NCBI GenBank assembly: GCA_002633115.1
Contig: NWBJ01000110.1
Location: 33,789-97,788, forward strand
Length of the DNA stretch: 64,000 bases
Direction of reading: 5' to 3'
Source of the DNA: Muribaculaceae bacterium Zag1
GTDB taxonomy: Bacteria > Bacteroidota > Bacteroidia > Bacteroidales > Muribaculaceae
The translations under genes and the position numbers were made by a program. The notes under the pieces are model-generated. The model saw only the letters and a list, made by a program, of their open reading frames with translations, searched no databases and was not told the DNA's origin. Below are positions 26,501-34,507 of this stretch, piece after piece (position 1 is the stretch's first letter; the number at the start of each line of letters is the position of its first letter).

Positions 26501-28293
26501 TCGGCCTTGCATGAATCTAGCTGCAACGCCAAGCTGATGCCTTGATAGTCGTATCCCTGGTAGTAGACTGATATGATGTCGAATTTGCCGTCGATGGCTG
26601 TCGATGGCGCGAATGGGTCGAACCCTTGGCCCTTGATGTCGAGGTGGGCCGTGGCCTTGCCTACGCCCATGTCTTTGACAAAGGCGTTGACTGGGAATTG
26701 GTTGGCAGTGAGGTCGAGGGCGTAGCCCTGCGAGTTGCCGTTGAAATGGCCATCGAGGGCCAGTTCGCCGCCGAGTGCGGTGGCTTTGAGGTCGGCCTTG
26801 ATGTCGCCGCGATTCATGGCTACTTTGCCGTCGAGGGTCATTGGCGGTATGTCGAATGGGGCGCCGGCGGCTACGGCCTTGACTATGCTGTTGACATCGA
26901 TGATGTTGCCCTTGATGGCCAAGTTGCCATCGATTTTGGTGTAGTCGGTGATGTTGGCAATCTTGCCTCGGGCATCGATGGTGGCGCAATGGTTGATGCG
27001 CAGGTTAGCCTTGTCGATTGACAGGTCGGCGAGGCAACCGCTCACATTAAGATTGATATCCACTGGGGTATCGTCGGCGATGGGAGCGAGGTAGGCTTTG
27101 AAGGCTGGGAACATCAGCCTTAGGTCTGGCACGGCGGCGTTGCCGTTAGCTTTTAGGGCGAATGGCAGATGGGGGTCGGTAGTCAGGTCGCCCACGCCGA
27201 GCATGCCGTCGGCATAGAGGTTGGTACCCTGGGTATGAGCCTCAAAATCCTTGAAATACATTGCGGTCGAGTCCATGGCGAATGTACCCGAGGCTCGGAG
27301 GGTCACGCCGCAGCGTTCGGTGGCTGAGAGCTCGATGGGGAGGCGTATGGTGGTCTCTTGGTTATAGAAATTGCGCACCAGCAGGTCCATGTCGTAGCCC
27401 TCGATGTAGGCGAAATCGAGGCCCGGCTCTGGCACTATGCCTCGGGTGGTGTATAGGCCCTTTGAGTTGGTGAAATGTATGGAATCGACGGTGACGGTCC
27501 AAGGTTCTGTTTTTGCCGTATCGACTGGCACCACTGGGGTGGCGAGGATTTCGGCCGAATCAGGCGCGATGTAGGCAGCGGCGAGGCGCTTGCCAGTAAA
27601 ACTCTTGATGGCCACGGTCTGTTTGATCAGGTCGATTTCACCCTTATCGAGAGTGCCTTGGCCTACGGTCACGCCGAGGCTGTCGATGGTAGGCATCAGG
27701 TTCATGCGATAGGTGAAATCGCTGAGGTCGAGTTGGCCGACATGTATGTTGAGCGGGGTGGTCACGGTGGCTGGGGGCTTGACGGTCGAGGTGTCGGGAC
27801 GGATGATCATATCGACCAGGGCGCCGGCGATGCGGCCGCGCTCAAGGTTGATGTCGAGCGGGGATATCTTGACGGTGGCGGGTGCGATGCTGAGGGTATC
27901 GGCTGTGATGACCATTTGCAGCAGCGAGTCGGCGTTGCCGAGTTGGAATCGGGCGCGTGTCAGATCCAGGTTGTTGACGCCCACATGGCCCTTGAGCAGG
28001 GGCCACAGCTCGACATCGGCGCGTATCGCATGGGCAGCGATCAGGGTGTCGCCTTTGTCGATGAGGCGCACATTGTCGAGAGCGAGGTTGAGGGGGTAGG
28101 TGAGGCGCAGGCGGTCGAGCTGTACCTCTACGCCGGGGATTGTGTTGAGCTTGTCGACCAGATGCTCGCGCATCAGATTTTGTCCCCACGGCGAGTAAAG
28201 CGCCAGGATTATTCCTGTCGGCAGGAGCAGAATCCCGAGTATCACCCATAGGATTATGCGCACGGTGAGTGAGGCGGCAGCCCAGAATTTCAC
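23545..28293 (-). CDS. tamB: TamB-type inner-membrane-anchored protein (DUF490/AsmA-like)
   Basis: A 1582-residue protein with one N-terminal membrane helix (RIILWVILGILLLPTGIILA) and a very long stretch of repeating beta strands, the taco-shaped groove of TamB/AsmA-like proteins that bridges the periplasm. The last about 350 residues contain the conserved DUF490/TamB domain (GRIIISDGYARYTIPVISQE; GAS-type SNALSANPLYSFLESQAN), ending with FRHTGYESILEGEITETGVG. Length is normal for the Bacteroidota form. It precedes tamL. Expected role: transport of phospholipid or assembly of outer-membrane proteins together with TamL. Confidence 0.88.
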   Translation of the reverse strand: MKFWAAASLTVRIILWVILGILLLPTGIILALYSPWGQNLMREHLVDKLNTIPGVEVQLDRLRLTYPLNLALDNVRLIDKGDTLIAAHAIRADVELWPLLKGHVGVNNLDLTRARFQLGNADSLLQMVITADTLSIAPATVKISPLDINLERGRIAGALVDMIIRPDTSTVKPPATVTTPLNIHVGQLDLSDFTYRMNLMPTIDSLGVTVGQGTLDKGEIDLIKQTVAIKSFTGKRLAAAYIAPDSAEILATPVVPVDTAKTEPWTVTVDSIHFTNSKGLYTTRGIVPEPGLDFAYIEGYDMDLLVRNFYNQETTIRLPIELSATERCGVTLRASGTFAMDSTAMYFKDFEAHTQGTNLYADGMLGVGDLTTDPHLPFALKANGNAAVPDLRLMFPAFKAYLAPIADDTPVDINLNVSGCLADLSIDKANLRINHCATIDARGKIANITDYTKIDGNLAIKGNIIDVNSIVKAVAAGAPFDIPPMTLDGKVAMNRGDIKADLKATALGGELALDGHFNGNSQGYALDLTANQFPVNAFVKDMGVGKATAHLDIKGQGFDPFAPSTAIDGKFDIISVYYQGYDYQGISLALQLDSCKADIQAIAKNQDMDATITAHANLSGPNYTWTADIDGREIDLYAMKMSETPASVSCAVEGEGSVSASFNEINANLDVRSVDFESETAAYTLSDIALKFEANDSLTQATITNRDLVANASAPYCLDSLSARFGHVGELITHQIEVRQIQPDTLQKVLPHFSLYVSAGANNLINDILSPHQMSLRRLDLRADNDTAIDVKGRAINLVTSSVRIDTIGLRINQLGDKMQMKARMNNNPGTWDDFAHVDLNCMLDANKAALRIMQRNIQDETGFDFGTFAMLSDSVVTARIFPITPTIGYKRWTVNLDNYLAYNFPLQKIGANLTMQSDKSSLTILADDTANPDSIGVNDVTLQIKDIHLADWISINPFAPPISGDLSADMHVRWAGGADIDGDGTVTLADFTYAKQRVGTFESHLDVATNNAGMIRAKGDLMVDSIQTMTIDGALNDSTATSPLNLDLKVIKFPLAIANPFMPPGTASMTGTLSGSMDVSGDMNQPLLNGNLQFDSASVEVAITATSYAISPVEIPVKDNLVTFNDFGISGTNENPLTLNGTVDLSSFISPKFDLALKADNMMVVNSQQAAAGAEIFGKAYISTNAKVRGNMNFMSVNADLSILSGTNVTYVLSDVMAGTTTQTYTDMVKFVNFSDSLQVAKADTISDSSMLMAIDANLVIQSGTTFTVDLSSLSSASRDKVQVQPTANLTYTQTPASDGRLTGRIIISDGYARYTIPVISQEKYFTIDAGSYIAFNGDILNPTLHINATDAVKSNVTEDNNSRMVNFDILVAITGTLDTMDVQFDLTTNDDLAVANELQTMSPDQRANQAMNLLLYNMYTGPGASTSNALSANPLYSFLESQANNWLASNVKFVDLSFGIDQYNQTTDGTTSSAMNYSYQMSKSLFNDRFKIVVGGNYNTEPTADETIAENLISDISFVYYLNDRRTMLIKLFRHTGYESILEGEITETGVGFVYKRKINYLVQILPRFMRPKKYRHIEQ

Positions 28294-28564
28294 GTCCTTA
28301 AATAGTTGAAATCGTTAATCTAAAAAGAAAAACACATGTGCCGAAAATTTGTTTTGCACCGTGATTCGTTTTTAGACAACTACTGAATTTAAAAACCACG
28401 GATTCCCCGGATTTTAAAATTAAATTATAAGTAAAGGTTCAATTAGTTAAATATGGAGGTCGCCCGGATGGCTACCCCGTAGGGGTTATTTCATCTAGCA
28501 ATGGGCGCATACCCCTCATCCTCAACCCCGTAGGGGTTGTTTCACTAATCTTCTGAGAACTAGA
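28294..28564. other. Gene-free junction between tamB and the prophage, with short repeats
   Basis: No gene is visible. It holds a copy of the ACCACGGATT repeat (28395-28411) and two small palindromes, TACCCCGTAGGGGTT (28474 onward) and AACCCCGTAGGGGTT (28524-28538). The prophage left end must lie here, but no copy of the tRNA-Arg 3' end was found as a direct repeat. Confidence 0.6.
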
Positions 28565-28891
28565 ATGAAACCAACCATAGGGGAGCTGCTTGGATTCGCT
28601 CTGGGGCGGATGGGTATGAGCTTGGCTGATTTCCGCCGCCTCACGCCGAGCGACTTCGAGGAGGCGGCTAAGGCCTACCTCGAGGGGCAGAGCCTGAAGG
28701 AGCGCGGAGCTTGGGAGCGGGCGAGGATGGTGGCGATGTACGCCGCGCAGCCTCACTGCCGCAAGCGGGTGACAATCCCGCTGCCTTGGGACAAGAACAG
28801 GCCCCAAGGCGAGGAGAAGCGCGGGCGCGAGGCCAGAGCCGAGGCTGAGCGCAGGTTCAGGGAGCTGACGTGGCAGAAGCCTAAAGATTAG
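28565..28891 (+). CDS. Probable phage tail assembly chaperone
   Basis: A 108-residue, highly charged helical protein directly upstream of the tape measure gene, the standard place for the tail assembly chaperone of long-tailed phages. The core FRRLTPSDFEEAAKAYLEGQ resembles the small TAC proteins that have an L-T-P-x-E/D-F segment. No frameshift product (as in lambda G/GT) is evident. The call depends mostly on position and general look. The gene is the first of the surviving phage operon, and its upstream partners (head and tail-tube genes) are missing. Confidence 0.5.
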   Translation: MKPTIGELLGFALGRMGMSLADFRRLTPSDFEEAAKAYLEGQSLKERGAWERARMVAMYAAQPHCRKRVTIPLPWDKNRPQGEEKRGREARAEAERRFRELTWQKPKD

Positions 28892-28988
28892 GCTCTCTCA
28901 TTCCAGCCTTAAAGCCAGTCACCACAGCCCAAATCATTGGAACCCAAAACAACAGGATGCCTAATATTTTCATCAAAAAGTCTTCCAT
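28881..28988 (-). CDS. 35-residue single-membrane-helix peptide
   Basis: This short frame runs against the phage operon: ATG at 28986-28988, stop at 28881-28883. It encodes MEDFLMKILGILLFWVPMIW followed by AVVTGFKAGMREPNL, that is, one strongly hydrophobic helix with an acidic start and a basic, soluble tail. A full-consensus promoter (29014-29045) sits about 25 bases before the start codon. The 3' end overlaps the end of the chaperone-like gene by 11 bases. The size and shape resemble small membrane toxins or phage exclusion peptides, but no family match can be claimed. Confidence 0.5.
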   Translation of the reverse strand: MEDFLMKILGILLFWVPMIWAVVTGFKAGMREPNL

Positions 28989-29013
28989 GACAAAACATAA
29001 ATTAAATCATGTG

Positions 29014-29045
29014 CAAATATACTGATTAATTAGTAAATAAACAAA
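29014..29045 (-). promoter_or_regulatory. Full-consensus promoter facing the small membrane peptide
   Basis: On the minus strand TTTG (29042-29045), exactly 20 bases, then TATATTTG (29014-29021). No + strand promoter of similar quality was seen in the 200-base gap before the tape measure gene. Confidence 0.7.
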
Positions 29046-29090
29046 TAAATAAGTCAAAAGTTAAAACAAAATTCCAAGAAAAACTCCCGT

Positions 29091-32000
29091 ATGGCCAGTT
29101 CGGTAATCAACATAAGGATCGACCAGATCGTCAACGGCTCGGGCAACGTCACGGCAGCCACCGCTAATCTCAGCGCCCTGTCGGCAGCGGCTGACAGAGC
29201 GCGCGAAGCTTTGTCGCGCCAATCCAGCTTCGACAAGACTGTTATCAACATGGGAGCATTCGCCTCTGCTGTGGGCGGGGTGGATGATTCCCTTGGTAAG
29301 CTGTCGGAGGACTACCTGTCGTTCGACAAGGCGATGAAGGCGGTTAACACGATGGCAGGCAAGGGAGCCGAGGGCCTCTCGGCCATGACGGGTCAGGTGG
29401 CGGAGCTGTCGAAGACGATACCGCTGGCGAGGGAGGAGCTGGCCAACGGCCTATACCAGGTGATCAGCAACGGCGTGCCGGAAGAGAACTGGCTGACATT
29501 CCTGGAGGCGTCGGCTAAGTCGGCTGTAGGCGGCATGGCTGAGCTTGGCGGCGTGGTGACGGTGACCTCGACGATCATCAAGAACTACGGCATGGCGTGG
29601 GATGAGGCTGGTGCGATCCAGGACAAGATACAGATGACGGCTAAGAACGGCGTGACGTCGTTCGAGCAGCTGCAGCAAGCCCTGCCCCGAGTGACGGGCA
29701 ACGCGGCAACGCTGGGCGTGAGCGTGGACGAGCTGATGGCGAGCTTCGCGACGCTTACCGGCGTGAGCGGCAACACTGCTGAGGTATCGACGCAGTTGGC
29801 GGCCATATTCACGGCGCTGGTCAAGCCGTCGACGCAGGCGGCTAAGATGGCTCAGGAGATGGGGGTGCAGTTCGACGCGGCGGCCATCAAGGCGGCCGGG
29901 GGGTTCCAGAACTTCATACAGAAGCTGGACGCGTCGGTTAAGGCCTACGCCGCAGAGAGCGGGATGCTGGCTCAGGAGATATACTCTAAGCTGTTCGGGT
30001 CGGCTGAGTCGCTGAGGGCTCTGATACCGCTGACCGGGGAGCTGGCGGATAAGTATGGGGAGAACGTGTCGGCGATGGCCGATGCCTCGGGGTCGATCGA
30101 GGCGGCGTTCGCTGACATGGCAAGCACTGGGGAAGCGAAGGCGCAACTGCTAAAGAATGCCTGGGCATCGGTGACGGACATAATGGGCAAAGCGGCTGCA
30201 GCCCTCCAGCCGATACTCTCGCCTTTAGCACTTATGGGACAAAGTGTCGCAGGCGTGAGAGCGCTGGCTGTCGCAGGTGGAGAGGTGTATAATTCGTTTA
30301 AGAAGGCCCTGCCGGTTATCAATTCCACCACAGTGGCGGCAAAGGGTGCGTCTTTGGCTCTCAAGGGCATGGGCGTAGGACTGGCAGCATGGGGAGCTGT
30401 GAAGCTGTTCCAAGCACTGACATCCGAAGGCGCTAAGGCCGAGACGCAGGCTCAAAGGGTGGGAAAAGCGCTGGCCGGCATTGAGTCGGAGGCGAAGTCG
30501 GCGTCATCGGCTGAGAAGGCGCGTCTCGATGCGCTTTACCGCGCAACGCAGGACGTAACCATATCTACTGAGAAGAGAATAGGAGCCCTGCGGGAACTGC
30601 AAAGACTCTACCCCGAGTATTTCTCCAGCATGAGCGATGAGGCCGTATTGGCGGGGCAAGCAAAGGACCAGTACGACAAGCTGGCAAAGTCGATCATGGC
30701 CACGGCCAAGGCGAGGGCCTACGAAAGCAAGATTGAGGACCTCAACCGCAAGAAGCTGGACAACGCAGAGTCGTTCAGAAATGCGGGCGGGCACGAATGG
30801 GCGCAGAAGATGCAGACTGCCTTCATGAAGGAGACGATGGCGGGGCGAGACCCGGAGAACAGCCCAGAGTACAGGGCGGCTCGCAATGCCTGGCAGATTT
30901 TGCATGACACCTATCTGGCGGCCAACGACCAAATCGACAAGGACATTGAAGCTCTGTCGAAGGCTTACGAAAAAAGTTTGGCTGAGCGTACATCATCAGG
31001 TACTACAGGAATTGGCGCATCAGGGACTAATGGGAAGGGGGGCAGTCCAGAACAGGCCAAATTGACGGTGTCTGAAATATCCGCAAGGAACCTCGCGAGC
31101 CTGAACGACTACAGCAAAGCTATCAGCGACTTGCAAAAACTGAGAGGCGAGGCGACGTCAAGAGATGAGATTGAGCAAATAGACGCTCTTATAGAACGCA
31201 TACGCGCGGCTCGCGACGAGTTCGAGGGGCTGAAGTCGGAGATGGAGGAGGCGCCGAAGCGAGGCCTCCCCGACATCCTGATGAGCGAGCGCAAGACTCT
31301 GGCCGACTACGACCGCGACATCCGCGACCTGCAGGAGCTGAGGGACACGTCCTCGGTTGAGTACGTTTCGGCCATACAGGATGAGATAGACGCCCTCGAG
31401 GAGGAGAAGAAGGCCATACTGGGCATCCGCAAGGAGGCGGAGAAGCCGATAAGGGACCCGTTCTCTGAAATGAGCGGCTGGGAAAAGTTCCAGTCGGGCT
31501 GGGGCTCGGTCAAGGGCATGGCTTCGGCTGTCGACAGCCTGAACCGCGTGTTCTCAGACGATGCGAGCGCCTGGGAGCGCGCCAGCGGAGCTATCGACAC
31601 GTTCATCGGCATCGCCAACGGCGCACAGAGCGTGATGAAGCTGCTGGATTCGCTGGGCATAGCCCATACGGTTACGAAGAGCGCCGAGGCCGGCGCGATA
31701 GCAGCCACTGCCGCTGCAGAGACCGCTGCCGCGGCCGAGGGCGCGATATCGAGCGGAGTGCAGGTGACGGCAAACAAGATCGAGGCGGCGTCGTGGAAGG
31801 AGCTGGCCGCCGCCAAGTACATGGCTGCGCATGCGGCGATACCCTTCGCGGGGTTCGGCATAGGCGCGGGATTCGTGGCGAGCATGGAGGCTCTGGTCAC
31901 CGCCGCGGGCATCCCCATGCTGGCGGAGGGCGGTTTGGCTTACGGCCCCACTCTGGCGCTGATGGGCGAGTACGCGGGAGCATCGAGCAACCCCGAGGTA

Positions 32001-32141
32001 ATTGCCCCCCTTGACAAGCTGAGAGACCTGGTGAAGACTGACGATTTGGGAGGCCTGGCCAAGGTCGAGTTTGAGATACGGGGCGACAGGCTGGTGGGCG
32101 TGGCCCAAAGAAGAACCAACAAAGTGAGGAGGACCGTCTGA
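29091..32141 (+). CDS. Phage tail tape measure protein
   Basis: A 1016-residue protein. The first 400 residues match the TP901-type tape measure core: ATTVSG-like SFDKAMKAVNTMAG, ELANGLYQVISNGV, GVTSFEQLQQALPRVTG, VSVDELMASFATLTGVSGNT and FGSAESLRALIPLTGE. A hydrophobic segment around 385-450 follows, then long helical coiled-coil stretches (about 470-810) and a Bacteroidales-type end, GGLAYGPTLALMGEYAGASS. Tape measures set tail length at roughly 1.5 angstrom per residue, so a tail near 150 nm would be expected of the parent phage. The stop codon overlaps the next start (TGATG). Confidence 0.9.
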   Translation: MASSVINIRIDQIVNGSGNVTAATANLSALSAAADRAREALSRQSSFDKTVINMGAFASAVGGVDDSLGKLSEDYLSFDKAMKAVNTMAGKGAEGLSAMTGQVAELSKTIPLAREELANGLYQVISNGVPEENWLTFLEASAKSAVGGMAELGGVVTVTSTIIKNYGMAWDEAGAIQDKIQMTAKNGVTSFEQLQQALPRVTGNAATLGVSVDELMASFATLTGVSGNTAEVSTQLAAIFTALVKPSTQAAKMAQEMGVQFDAAAIKAAGGFQNFIQKLDASVKAYAAESGMLAQEIYSKLFGSAESLRALIPLTGELADKYGENVSAMADASGSIEAAFADMASTGEAKAQLLKNAWASVTDIMGKAAAALQPILSPLALMGQSVAGVRALAVAGGEVYNSFKKALPVINSTTVAAKGASLALKGMGVGLAAWGAVKLFQALTSEGAKAETQAQRVGKALAGIESEAKSASSAEKARLDALYRATQDVTISTEKRIGALRELQRLYPEYFSSMSDEAVLAGQAKDQYDKLAKSIMATAKARAYESKIEDLNRKKLDNAESFRNAGGHEWAQKMQTAFMKETMAGRDPENSPEYRAARNAWQILHDTYLAANDQIDKDIEALSKAYEKSLAERTSSGTTGIGASGTNGKGGSPEQAKLTVSEISARNLASLNDYSKAISDLQKLRGEATSRDEIEQIDALIERIRAARDEFEGLKSEMEEAPKRGLPDILMSERKTLADYDRDIRDLQELRDTSSVEYVSAIQDEIDALEEEKKAILGIRKEAEKPIRDPFSEMSGWEKFQSGWGSVKGMASAVDSLNRVFSDDASAWERASGAIDTFIGIANGAQSVMKLLDSLGIAHTVTKSAEAGAIAATAAAETAAAAEGAISSGVQVTANKIEAASWKELAAAKYMAAHAAIPFAGFGIGAGFVASMEALVTAAGIPMLAEGGLAYGPTLALMGEYAGASSNPEVIAPLDKLRDLVKTDDLGGLAKVEFEIRGDRLVGVAQRRTNKVRRTV

Positions 32142-34507
32142 TGGCAATGGCTAAGAGATACCAAGGGAGCTTCCTCGACATCGCGAGCAACGTCTGGGCT
32201 GTCGAGATATGGCTTGATTCGGCTGCGGAGTACGACTCCTCGGCCCGCGAGCTCATATTCGCCGGCGATGAGCCGCTGGTGATCGAGTGGCCCGAGACGG
32301 CCAAGCACGACGTGGTGTGCGGCTCGACTGCCACGCTGAGGATCGAGAGCCCCGGCGACCGCTCCTATTTCAACATGGCCAGCCTCTACGATTGCCAGGC
32401 GAGGATGGATGTCTACCGCAACGACTCGCTCTTCTGGTCGGGCACCATCGACCCTGAGTTCTATGAGGAACCGTACGAGAAAGCCCAGAACTACGACATC
32501 GAGCTGTCGTTCTCCGACTTCGGGGTGCTCGACCGCCAGAAGTACGACCTCGAGGGTCGCCAGTCGATAGGTACGCTGATGGCCGAAGCGCTGAGCCGCT
32601 GCGGCATGCTGGCCCAGTCGATAGACTGGAGCCTTTGCACCACCCGCTTCGGAAGGAACACGCCGGTCTACAGCGCGATGGTGGATTCGGCCAATTTCTA
32701 CGATGAGGACGGCGAAGCCAGCACATGGAAGGAAGTGCTCGAGGGTGTGCTCCAGCCTTTGGCCGTGCGCATAGTGCAGAGGCTGGGCAAATGGTGGGCC
32801 TACGACATCAACGGACTGGCCACGCTGGCCGACGTGCGCGCCGTCAACTGGAGCGGCGACAGCCAGATTCTGTCGATGGATCCAACCTATAAGACATTGA
32901 AGGTGACATGGTCCACCTACTGCCGCGACCAGGAGCTGCAGGAGCTCGACTGCTGGGGCGACGAGCCAGAGACCGATGCCGAGCTGACAAACCGCAACAC
33001 TCACAGCGCCAACTCAAATGCATCGTCTCTCGGCGCGCAATATTACACCTATCCTCAAGACACTGACGCTGAGGACTGGCTCGGGTCGGCCAACGACGGA
33101 TTCACTCTTTGGCTTAAAGACGATGCCGAGGGCGCAACGCTGGCGGATGGAGTGAAGGCTGCGAAAACCGTGGCTCAAGCAGGGGGAGCCGACCAAGAGT
33201 GCGTGGCCATCTGTTATGGCACATTTGTGGGCGACAACGGGCGCGCGGCTGGCACGACTATAGGGCAGAGCGACCCTGTGATCTCTGTGGAGTATGAGAG
33301 AAAAGGCATCAATCCCGCATCAGTCGTGGCTCCTCCGCAATGCACTGCCACATCTGCTCTGGTTAAGACTTACGAGTCAGAACTGCCTGTAGCCAACGAT
33401 GGGAGCCTCAGACTGTGCGTATCGATGGAAGCGCTTTTCGGCAGCTCGGCCAACCCCTTCGATTCATCCGAGCCCGAGACCATAGGCGACAATCTCCTGC
33501 TGCACGCTTACGACTGCTGGAGGGGCTGCTGCAATTACTTTTATCTGCCCGTGGCCATTCTATTCAAGAGCGACGCCACCGGCAAAACATACGTATGGAG
33601 AAATCTTTCGCCGCTGACCGCGTCCAAGGTCTCGCGGCAATCTTACAGCGGCACCGTGGGCTCATGGAAAGAATGGGGCGGCTATCCGTGCACCGTGCCT
33701 GGATATTTGAGCTGGTATGAGCAATCCCTGCTTGCCAGCGACGAGGACTATCCTAAGTCGACATGCGCAAACAATGGATTCCAGGGAAATCGCCAAGCTG
33801 TGTCGCCACTCGTGTGCAAGGTGGATGCGCGACTCGGCCGCATGGGCACAGGGCAGCGCATACCTTACCCTCCCGCAGCTCCGGGCAAACTCTGGATAGA
33901 AATCTTGAACAATGGGGTGTGCATGGGCAAACATAAGGTCGCCATGCAAAACAGCCAATGGTCAGTGGTCGATTCTACGCTCGACACCTCGCAGCGCTAC
34001 GCTCGCTCCAACTTCCCTTATGTCACTATGCACTGGCTGCTCGTGACGCTCCCGAAAGTCACCATTGAGAAAGATGCGGTGTACGACACTGATCTCGATA
34101 CCGACGATGTGGAGTATTCCTTCGCGCTCGACGGCAACGCCGCCGAGGAGCTGAGCATCGACACCGTGTGCGGCACAGCCGAAGGGGGTGTGCCGACGGC
34201 AAGGGGCGCGTACCTCGATCCTACCGACTGCTCCCAGGTAACCGAGTTTGCTCGAGCAGGGCGCACGGCCCAGGCGGAGGAGCTGCTCGGCGGCACGATT
34301 TACAGCCAGTACGCAAGCCGCAAGGTTAAGCTCAGCGGCGAGGCCGACCTCGATGCTGGAAGCCTGTGCGCTTACTCGGAGCAGAACCAGTCGGGCAAGG
34401 CGTTCATGAAGGTGGCCGAGACGATGGACTGCCGCATGGGATGCGGAGACGTGGCCATCGTTGAGATTCGGCCAGACGAATATGACAGAGAGGAGGGCGA
34501 GTCATGA
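32141..34507 (+). CDS. Phage distal tail / baseplate hub-like protein
   Basis: A 788-residue protein directly after the tape measure, where distal-tail and hub proteins are encoded. The N-terminus (LVIEWPETAKHDVVCGSTAT, LFWSGTIDPEFYEEPYEKAQ) looks like a tail-tip hub beta domain. The following part (EVLEGVLQPLAVRIVQRLGK) resembles gp27-like hub folds. The middle contains a long insertion rich in Trp, Tyr and Cys. It is coupled to the preceding gene by a 1-base overlap and to the next by ATGA. It probably contacts the cell surface or anchors the fibres. No enzymatic motif is recognised. Confidence 0.65.
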   Translation: MAMAKRYQGSFLDIASNVWAVEIWLDSAAEYDSSARELIFAGDEPLVIEWPETAKHDVVCGSTATLRIESPGDRSYFNMASLYDCQARMDVYRNDSLFWSGTIDPEFYEEPYEKAQNYDIELSFSDFGVLDRQKYDLEGRQSIGTLMAEALSRCGMLAQSIDWSLCTTRFGRNTPVYSAMVDSANFYDEDGEASTWKEVLEGVLQPLAVRIVQRLGKWWAYDINGLATLADVRAVNWSGDSQILSMDPTYKTLKVTWSTYCRDQELQELDCWGDEPETDAELTNRNTHSANSNASSLGAQYYTYPQDTDAEDWLGSANDGFTLWLKDDAEGATLADGVKAAKTVAQAGGADQECVAICYGTFVGDNGRAAGTTIGQSDPVISVEYERKGINPASVVAPPQCTATSALVKTYESELPVANDGSLRLCVSMEALFGSSANPFDSSEPETIGDNLLLHAYDCWRGCCNYFYLPVAILFKSDATGKTYVWRNLSPLTASKVSRQSYSGTVGSWKEWGGYPCTVPGYLSWYEQSLLASDEDYPKSTCANNGFQGNRQAVSPLVCKVDARLGRMGTGQRIPYPPAAPGKLWIEILNNGVCMGKHKVAMQNSQWSVVDSTLDTSQRYARSNFPYVTMHWLLVTLPKVTIEKDAVYDTDLDTDDVEYSFALDGNAAEELSIDTVCGTAEGGVPTARGAYLDPTDCSQVTEFARAGRTAQAEELLGGTIYSQYASRKVKLSGEADLDAGSLCAYSEQNQSGKAFMKVAETMDCRMGCGDVAIVEIRPDEYDREEGES

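Noticed and set aside
28463..28478. CCCGGATGGCTACC resembles the end of tRNA-Arg and could be an attachment repeat
   Set aside because: It matches only partly and lies in the opposite orientation to the tRNA, whereas att sites must be direct repeats. It is better explained by the small TACCCCGTAGGGG palindrome.
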